Shown here: positions 59,244 to 64,000 of the stretch, piece after piece
Numbering within the stretch: position 1 is the stretch's first letter
Layout: every line of letters starts with the position of its first letter
Assembly (NCBI RefSeq): GCF_000337355.1
Contig: NZ_AOJH01000043.1
Coordinates: 31,282-95,281, forward strand
Origin: Halorubrum kocurii JCM 14978
GTDB taxonomy: Archaea > Halobacteriota > Halobacteria > Halobacteriales > Haloferacaceae
Reading direction: 5' to 3'
DNA: 64,000 nucleotides
Notes under the pieces: model-generated
Told to the model about the DNA's origin: nothing
Seen by the model: the letters and a program-made list of their open reading frames with translations, nothing else
The model's database searches: none
Position numbers and translations under genes: made by a program

Positions 59244-60311
59244 ATGTCGAAAACGCGGCGGGCGCTCGAAGTGCTGAGAGACGAGGGGGTCGAGTCCCTG
59301 TTGCGGCGGACCGCGCTGTTCGGGAGAGACGCCGCCGGAACCGGTCTCGCGGCCGCCAGACAGCGAGTCAACCGGACGAAGTACCGCTTGTCCGGAGACG
59401 AAACGCGACTCATGGAGGAGGACTGGGACGCGTTGGTCCTCCTCGACGGCTGTCGGTACGACCAGTTCGAGCGACTCAACACCTTGCCCGGCGAGCTCGA
59501 GTCCCGCGTCTCGCTCGGGTCGACGACGAAGGAGTTCCTCAGGGAGAACTTCGTCGGCGAGACGCACTGGGACACGGTGTACGTCACCGCGAGCCCGATG
59601 CACAGAACCGTCGAGATGGACGACGCGTTCCACGACGTCGTCGACGTCTGGCGGACGGACTGGGACGAGGACCTCCAAACGGTCCCGCCGGACGCGATGG
59701 CGGCGGCGGCGATCGAGGCCCGCGAGCGGTTCCCGGAGAAGCGGCTCCTCGTGCACTTTATGCAGCCGCACTACCCGTTTATCGGCGAGACGGGTCGCGC
59801 CATCCCGCACTCCGGCTACGAACGCACCCGGCGCCTCGTCGAGACCGGAACGGGGTCTTGGGACAACCCGCGGATCTGGAGTCTGGTGTGGAGCGGCGAG
59901 GTTGACGAAGCCACCGCTCGGCAGGCCTACGACGAGAACCTGGAGCTCGCGTTCCCGCACGTCGAACGACTGCTCGACGCGTTCGACGGTCGGACCGTCG
60001 TCACGTCGGACCACGGAAACCTCCTCGGCGAGCAGGTCGCGCCGCTTGACGGCCCGCGATACGGTCACGCGTACGGGCTGTACGTCGACGTGCTCCGCAA
60101 AGTGCCGTGGCTGGTGGTCGAGGGCGGGGGGCGCATCCGGGCCCGGAGCGAAGCGCCGGCCGAGAGCACGACCCGACCGTCGGCGGCCGTCGCCGAGCGC
60201 CTCGCTGACCTCGGCTATCACCAACGCGCCTCGGACCGGGACGCGGGGGATTCAGGGGCGACTCGGCGGACCCGCGAGCCGACCGACCGCGACCCCACGG
60301 CATCCCGATGA
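59244..60311 (+). CDS. Alkaline phosphatase superfamily (sulfatase-like) protein
   Basis: A 355-aa protein without signal peptide. DALVLLDGCRYDQFERLN gives the metal Asp and a nucleophile region where Cys-Arg may act as in sulfatases; FMQPHYPFIG and VTSDHGNLLGE supply the later metal ligands. It may transfer phospho-groups or sulfate on glycans, as sulfatase-like enzymes in polysaccharide clusters do. It has a basic, amphipathic N-terminus that could touch the membrane. The C-terminal tail is charged and disordered. It overlaps the next glycosyltransferase gene by four bases (ATGA). Confidence 0.78.
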   Translation: MSKTRRALEVLRDEGVESLLRRTALFGRDAAGTGLAAARQRVNRTKYRLSGDETRLMEEDWDALVLLDGCRYDQFERLNTLPGELESRVSLGSTTKEFLRENFVGETHWDTVYVTASPMHRTVEMDDAFHDVVDVWRTDWDEDLQTVPPDAMAAAAIEARERFPEKRLLVHFMQPHYPFIGETGRAIPHSGYERTRRLVETGTGSWDNPRIWSLVWSGEVDEATARQAYDENLELAFPHVERLLDAFDGRTVVTSDHGNLLGEQVAPLDGPRYGHAYGLYVDVLRKVPWLVVEGGGRIRARSEAPAESTTRPSAAVAERLADLGYHQRASDRDAGDSGATRRTREPTDRDPTASR

Positions 60312-61276
60312 GCGGGGAGCGATCGCTCTCCACGCCCGTCGCGCTGTTCGCGTTCAATCGGCCGGACACGACGGCGCAGGTGTTCGAGCAGATCCGCGCG
60401 GCCGAGCCGCCCGAACTGTGTCTCGTCGCCGACGGACCGCGCCCGGACCACCCCGACGACGAGGAGAACTGCGAGGCCGTCAGGACGGTCCTCGACGGCG
60501 TCGACTGGGACTGCGAGGTCCACCGCCTGTACCGAGAGACGAACGTCGGGATGCCGGAGGCGGTGTACACCGGGCTCGACTGGGTGTTCGAGCGCGTGCC
60601 GGAGGCGATAATTCTCGAGGACGACACGGTCCCGAACGCGGACTTCTTCCGCTTTTGCGAGACCATGCTCGACCGCTACCGCGGCGACGCCCGAGTGATG
60701 ATGGTCAACGGGACGAACCGGCTCGAGACGTGGCGAGACGCCGACCAGACGCACCACTTCGTGACGTGGCAGGACGTCTGGGGCTGGGCGACGTGGCGCG
60801 ACGCGTGGCGCGAGTACGACCCCGACATCGACGCGTGGGGCGATCCGGAGGTCCGCGCCCGCATCGCCGACCACGTCGCCGACGGCGACCGAGCCGACTA
60901 CCACGCCGACCTGTTCGACTCGCTGTACGAGGGGCGGGTGACGGGGTGGAGTCGGGCGTGGCGGTTCGCGATGTTCCGGAACGGCGGCCTGTCGGTCGTC
61001 CCCGCGCGGAACCTCGTCACCAACGTCGGCTTCGACGAGCGCGGCCACTACGCGACGGACCCCGACTCGCCGCTGGCGGGACTGCCCAGACGCGACCTCC
61101 GGGGCCCCTACGAGGAGCGAGCGACGGTGATCCCGGACCGGGAGTACGAGCGGGAGTGTTTCGACCGGTTCCGCCGGACGCACCCGGCGCTCCGCGCGCT
61201 GTCGCTCGTCCCGAATCCGGCGCTCGCGCTCGTCCCGAACTCGCTCAAGCGAACGGTCGCGGACCGGATCACATGA
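60308..61276 (+). CDS. GT-A-type glycosyltransferase (first of tandem paralogues)
   Basis: A 322-aa protein: TPVALFAFNRPDTTAQVFEQ, LVADGPRPDHPDD, NVGMPEAVYTGLDWVFERVP, then EAIILEDDTVPNADFFRFCE with the metal-binding EDD, MMVNGTNRL and WQDVWGWATWRDAWREYD. The layout resembles GnT-I/hemolytic-protein-like glycosyltransferases found in bacterial surface clusters. It is coupled on both sides by ATGA overlaps: the phosphatase-like gene upstream and its paralogue downstream. The sugar donor is unknown. Confidence 0.85.
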   Translation: MSGERSLSTPVALFAFNRPDTTAQVFEQIRAAEPPELCLVADGPRPDHPDDEENCEAVRTVLDGVDWDCEVHRLYRETNVGMPEAVYTGLDWVFERVPEAIILEDDTVPNADFFRFCETMLDRYRGDARVMMVNGTNRLETWRDADQTHHFVTWQDVWGWATWRDAWREYDPDIDAWGDPEVRARIADHVADGDRADYHADLFDSLYEGRVTGWSRAWRFAMFRNGGLSVVPARNLVTNVGFDERGHYATDPDSPLAGLPRRDLRGPYEERATVIPDREYERECFDRFRRTHPALRALSLVPNPALALVPNSLKRTVADRIT

Positions 61277-62241
61277 CGGACGATTCGGGGCTCGCGACGC
61301 CGGTCGCGCTGTTCGCGTACGACCGGCCGGACGCGACGAGGCGGGTCGTCGACCGGATCGCGGAGGCGGAGCCGCCCGCGGTGTACGCGATCGCCGACGG
61401 CCCCCGCGACGACCCGGCGGAGCGCGAGCGGTGCGCCGAGACCCGCCGGGCGATCCGCGACGCCGACTGGGGGTGTCCGGTCCACACGCTGTTTCGCGAC
61501 TCGAACGTCGGGCTGCCGGAGGCGGTGTACACCGGGCTCGACTGGGTGTTCGAGCGGGAGCCCGAAGCGATAATCCTGGAGGACGACACCGTTCCGAGCG
61601 ACTCCTTCTTCCGGTTCTGTGAGACCCTCCTCGACCGGTATCGGGACGAGCCGTCGGTGATGATGATAAACGGGACGAACCGGCTCGGATCGTGGCGGGA
61701 CGACGAGCGGGACTATCACTTCGCCACGTTTCAGGACGTCTGGGGCTGGGCGACGTGGCGCGACGCGTGGAGCGAGTACGACCCCGACATGAGCGCGTGG
61801 GTCGACCCCTCGGTGCGCGAGCGGATCCGAGCGACCCTCGGCGACGACGAGCGCTACGCGTACTACGCCTACCGGTTTCAGCGGAGTTACGACGGCGTTT
61901 CCCCCGCGTGGAGCCGGATGTGGCGGTTCGCGGTGCTCGCGAACGACGGGCTCTGTGCGGTCCCCTCGCGGAACCTGATCACGAACGTCGGCTTCGGTCC
62001 GCGGGCGGTCCACACGACCGACTCGGCCTCGCCCCTCGCCGCGCTCCCCCAGCGAGAGGTCGAGTTCCCGCTCACGGGCCCGAGCGACCTCGAACGGGAC
62101 CGGGAGTACGAGCGGACCTGCTTCGAGCGCTTCCGCCGACCGCCCCTCTCGGACCGCGTCACACGGCGCGTCGCGTCGCTGTCGGTGTGGAACCGGGTTC
62201 CGGAGTCGGCTCGCCGCCGGCTCCGGTCGCTCGTCGGGTGA
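61273..62241 (+). CDS. GT-A-type glycosyltransferase (second of tandem paralogues)
   Basis: Also 322 aa and clearly paralogous to the preceding gene: TPVALFAYDRPDATRRVVDR, NVGLPEAVYTGLDWVFEREP, EAIILEDDTVPSDSFFRFCE, MMINGTNRLGSW and FQDVWGWATWRDAWSEYD. The acceptor-side C-terminal halves diverge more, suggesting different linkages or acceptors after tandem duplication. Start ATG at 61273 overlaps the previous stop (ATGA). A 34-bp tandem repeat follows between it and the convergent pyruvyltransferase. Confidence 0.86.
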   Translation: MTDDSGLATPVALFAYDRPDATRRVVDRIAEAEPPAVYAIADGPRDDPAERERCAETRRAIRDADWGCPVHTLFRDSNVGLPEAVYTGLDWVFEREPEAIILEDDTVPSDSFFRFCETLLDRYRDEPSVMMINGTNRLGSWRDDERDYHFATFQDVWGWATWRDAWSEYDPDMSAWVDPSVRERIRATLGDDERYAYYAYRFQRSYDGVSPAWSRMWRFAVLANDGLCAVPSRNLITNVGFGPRAVHTTDSASPLAALPQREVEFPLTGPSDLERDREYERTCFERFRRPPLSDRVTRRVASLSVWNRVPESARRRLRSLVG

Positions 62242-62260
62242 GGCGGCTTCGGCCGTCGCC

Positions 62261-62356
62261 ATTTATAAGGGGTCGTCGGTCTCGCCGGTCAGCTATTTAT
62301 AAATGGCCGTCGGTCTCGCCCGTCAGCCATTTATAAGCGGTCGTCGGCCTCGCCGG
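62261..62356. repeat. 34-bp tandem repeat, about 2.8 copies, overlapping a gene end
   Basis: Units begin ATTTATAA at 62261, 62295 and 62329, followed by near-identical GTCGTCGGTCTCGCCGGTCA sequence. The third, partial unit contains the last codons and TAA stop of the pyruvyltransferase gene on the minus strand, so the array looks like tandem duplication of that gene's 3' end. The TTTATAA cores also resemble TATA boxes. Confidence 0.9.
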
Positions 62357-63671
62357 GGAGCGCCTCGACGTTCCGGGTCGCCAGCTCCGCCAGCTCGTCC
62401 GCGCGCTCGCGGAGCCGCCGCCGGAGCGGCTCGCCCCGGTCGACGTACTCCTCGACGAGCGACGCGATCTCGGAGACGTGGCGGTGGAGGGCGAGCGCGT
62501 CGAAGGTGGGCGCGTCCAGTTCGAGGTGGTCGACGAGCCCGGCGGTCTTGTACGTGTTCGCCGTCAGCGTGACGACCGGCGTCCCGCCGGTGGCGGCGTA
62601 GATCCCGGGGTGCCACCGACCGCCGACGTACGCGTCGGCGTTGCCGAGGACGTCGATCGCCTGCGTGACCGGCGTCCGCGGTCCGATCAGGGGGAGGCCG
62701 AGCTCGTCGGCGATCGGCCGAAACAGCCTGGCGTCAGTCGGACACGAGGCGGTCAGCACGACCGGGGCGACCCGGCGCTCGAGCCTCCGACACAGGGAGG
62801 CGTACGCCGGCTCGGGGTCGTACTGCGGGCGGTCGGGGCGGTCGAATATCGAGCTGCCGCCGACGCAGACGTACGGCTCGCGGGGGTCGAACCCCGCCGC
62901 CGAGTCCGGCCAGACGCCGTAGTACTCCTCCCGCTCCGCGACGCTCGCCCACGCGTCCCGGTCCTCGATCGGCCGGCGTCTGAACGCCGCGTCCGCGCCG
63001 AGGTGATCGCCGACGGCGCCGGGAAGGAACGCTTCGCACGCCTCCGCCGACCGCGGCTCCCGGAAGACGACGTCGTCGAGCAGCGGGTAGACCGTCGCGA
63101 CCGCCTCCCTGACGACGGGGTCGCTCACGTCGGCGGTGTGGTTGACCAGGGCCGTCGGCGTGTCGAGGTGCTCCGCGGCGACGTACGCGAGGAACAACAG
63201 CACCCGCCCCTTGCGTCGGCGGTCGTAGACGCTCCCCTCGCCGTTGATAACCACCGCGTCGCACGCCTCGATCGCGTCGCGCTGGGCCGCGAACAGCTCG
63301 CCGTCGACGACGCGCTCCGCCGCGCCGTCGTACTCGTCCACCGTGAGCGGCACGGCGTCCCAGCGGCTGGTCAGCGACTCGTACCGCTTCCACGCCTCGC
63401 GCCTGTCGCCGCCGGTGGTGAGCCGCAACGCGCCGAGCGTCCGCCGCCGGGCGTCCGTGACGTCGCCGGCGACGCGCGCCATCCAGTCGGTGACGCCGGG
63501 GACGCGCGTCAACAGCCGGTCCGAGTGGTGGAGGTCGTCGAGGTACGCGGTGTCGCCGATCGTCGCGCCCGTCGACTCGACGAGCGAGCGGAGCGCGCGC
63601 GTGGTCCCGCGACACCCCCAGTTGCTGCTCGTCGTCGTGTCGTTGACGAAGTACACTCGCGGGTCAGACAT
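62331..63671 (-). CDS. Polysaccharide pyruvyl transferase family protein
   Basis: A 446-aa GT-B-like protein of the WcaK/CsaB family that adds pyruvyl ketals from PEP to sugars. VYFVNDTTTSSNWGCRGTTR opens it; VVINGEGSVYDRRRKG, LVNHTADVSDP, PYVCVGGSSIFDR and the C-terminal GGRWHPGIYAATGGTPVVTL with the catalytic-site His/Arg are typical. Its start overlaps the CMP-sugar synthetase stop by eight bases, so they share an operon. In other prokaryotes, pyruvylated glycans bind SLH domains or alter charge; the target here is unknown. Confidence 0.88.
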   Translation of the reverse strand: MSDPRVYFVNDTTTSSNWGCRGTTRALRSLVESTGATIGDTAYLDDLHHSDRLLTRVPGVTDWMARVAGDVTDARRRTLGALRLTTGGDRREAWKRYESLTSRWDAVPLTVDEYDGAAERVVDGELFAAQRDAIEACDAVVINGEGSVYDRRRKGRVLLFLAYVAAEHLDTPTALVNHTADVSDPVVREAVATVYPLLDDVVFREPRSAEACEAFLPGAVGDHLGADAAFRRRPIEDRDAWASVAEREEYYGVWPDSAAGFDPREPYVCVGGSSIFDRPDRPQYDPEPAYASLCRRLERRVAPVVLTASCPTDARLFRPIADELGLPLIGPRTPVTQAIDVLGNADAYVGGRWHPGIYAATGGTPVVTLTANTYKTAGLVDHLELDAPTFDALALHRHVSEIASLVEEYVDRGEPLRRRLRERADELAELATRNVEALPGEADDRL

Positions 63672-64000
63672 CGGCGACGCTCGACTGGAACTCGGTTTCG
63701 CGCCCGATCGCCTCGACCAGCGCCAGGTCCTCCGGGGTATCGATCTCGAGGCTCAGCGGCTTCGGCATCACGTGGAGCCCGACGTCACCGCCGACCCGAC
63801 ACGACTCGCGCTCGAGCACGGCCGTCTCGACCGCGTATATCGACCCGTTCTCGCGGTACCGCGGGTCGAGCTCCTGCCGCATCGCCCGCTCGCTCGGGTC
63901 GTAGTTGATCGGCTCGGCGCCGTCGTCGGCGTCCGGGTCGTCGCGCCAGTAGAACCCGTGGTCGCGACGAACGCTGAGCGCGCTGTCGTACCCGTCGTCG
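63664..64000 (-). CDS. neuA: CMP-nonulosonate (acylneuraminate) cytidylyltransferase, N-terminus cut by window edge
   Basis: The visible C-terminal 111 or so residues match the cytidylyltransferase family that activates sialic-type acids with CTP: DSALSVRRDHGFYWRDD, then PINYDPSERAMRQELDPRYR, ENGSIYAVETAVL and LSLEIDTPEDLALVEAIG with the metal Asp residues. The N-terminal CTP-binding loop lies beyond the window. With the NeuB fusion 5.5 kb away it would complete CMP-nonulosonate synthesis. It precedes the pyruvyltransferase in the same operon with an eight-base overlap. Confidence 0.9.
   Translation of the reverse strand, partial: DDGYDSALSVRRDHGFYWRDDPDADDGAEPINYDPSERAMRQELDPRYRENGSIYAVETAVLERESCRVGGDVGLHVMPKPLSLEIDTPEDLALVEAIGRETEFQSSVADV

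Overview
The window looks like a chromosomal segment of an extremely halophilic archaeon (class Halobacteria). Halorubrum-like is my best guess, but this rests on protein character only and not on a search. The signs are high GC with strong GC-third-position bias, very acidic proteins, HalOD1 output domains, a haloarchaeal 2Fe-2S ferredoxin with its acidic N-terminal insert, an archaeal proteasome (PAN and PsmA), transcription factor S, a CheF taxis adaptor, and TATA boxes 25-35 bp upstream of leaderless starts.

Layout. 0-13 kb is mostly housekeeping: a cut-off response regulator, PAN, pyruvoyl arginine decarboxylase, an AstE/AspA-type hydrolase, a TetR regulator, a polysaccharide flippase, an aldo/keto reductase, TFS, a MutY-type glycosylase, tRNA-Thr(GGT), an enoyl-CoA hydratase-like protein and tRNA-Gly(GCC). 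12.8-13.5 kb is gene-free: partial copies of the tRNA-Gly 3' end followed by a hairpin-rich stretch. 13.5-26 kb holds thyA-folA, a three-gene ABC transporter operon of MacB type, psmA, a MOSC protein, CheF, ferredoxin and prs. 25.97-26.79 kb is an AT-richer islet bounded by an 11-bp inverted repeat and carrying one Tat/lipobox protein. 27-38 kb contains the complete UDP-GlcNAc branch (GlmM, a GlmU-like enzyme, GlmS), an orphan phnM and a HalOD1 protein.

38.4-64 kb is a large surface-glycan region. It has an NDP-sugar epimerase, several glycosyltransferases, a heparinase II/III-like protein, a low-molecular-weight tyrosine phosphatase coupled to an ATP-grasp enzyme, a GINT1-like beta-propeller next to an alpha/alpha-toroid-formyltransferase fusion, DUF1616 and GT-C-like membrane proteins, a NeuB-SAF-TIM-barrel fusion, a pyruvyltransferase and a CMP-sugar synthetase cut by the window end. 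Together these suggest synthesis of a glycan carrying a nonulosonic (sialic/legionaminic-like) acid, with possible N-formyl and pyruvyl decoration. GlmS, GlmM and GlmU would supply the amino-sugar precursor and the flippase at 4.8 kb could export the product.

Two recurrent non-genic patterns stand out. First, at three places (response regulator, psmA, phnM) a TATA box lies about 26-29 bp upstream of a short ORF whose stop overlaps the start of the main gene as ATGA. Second, there are several intergenic tandem repeats, three of them with unrelated sequences but the same 23-bp period.
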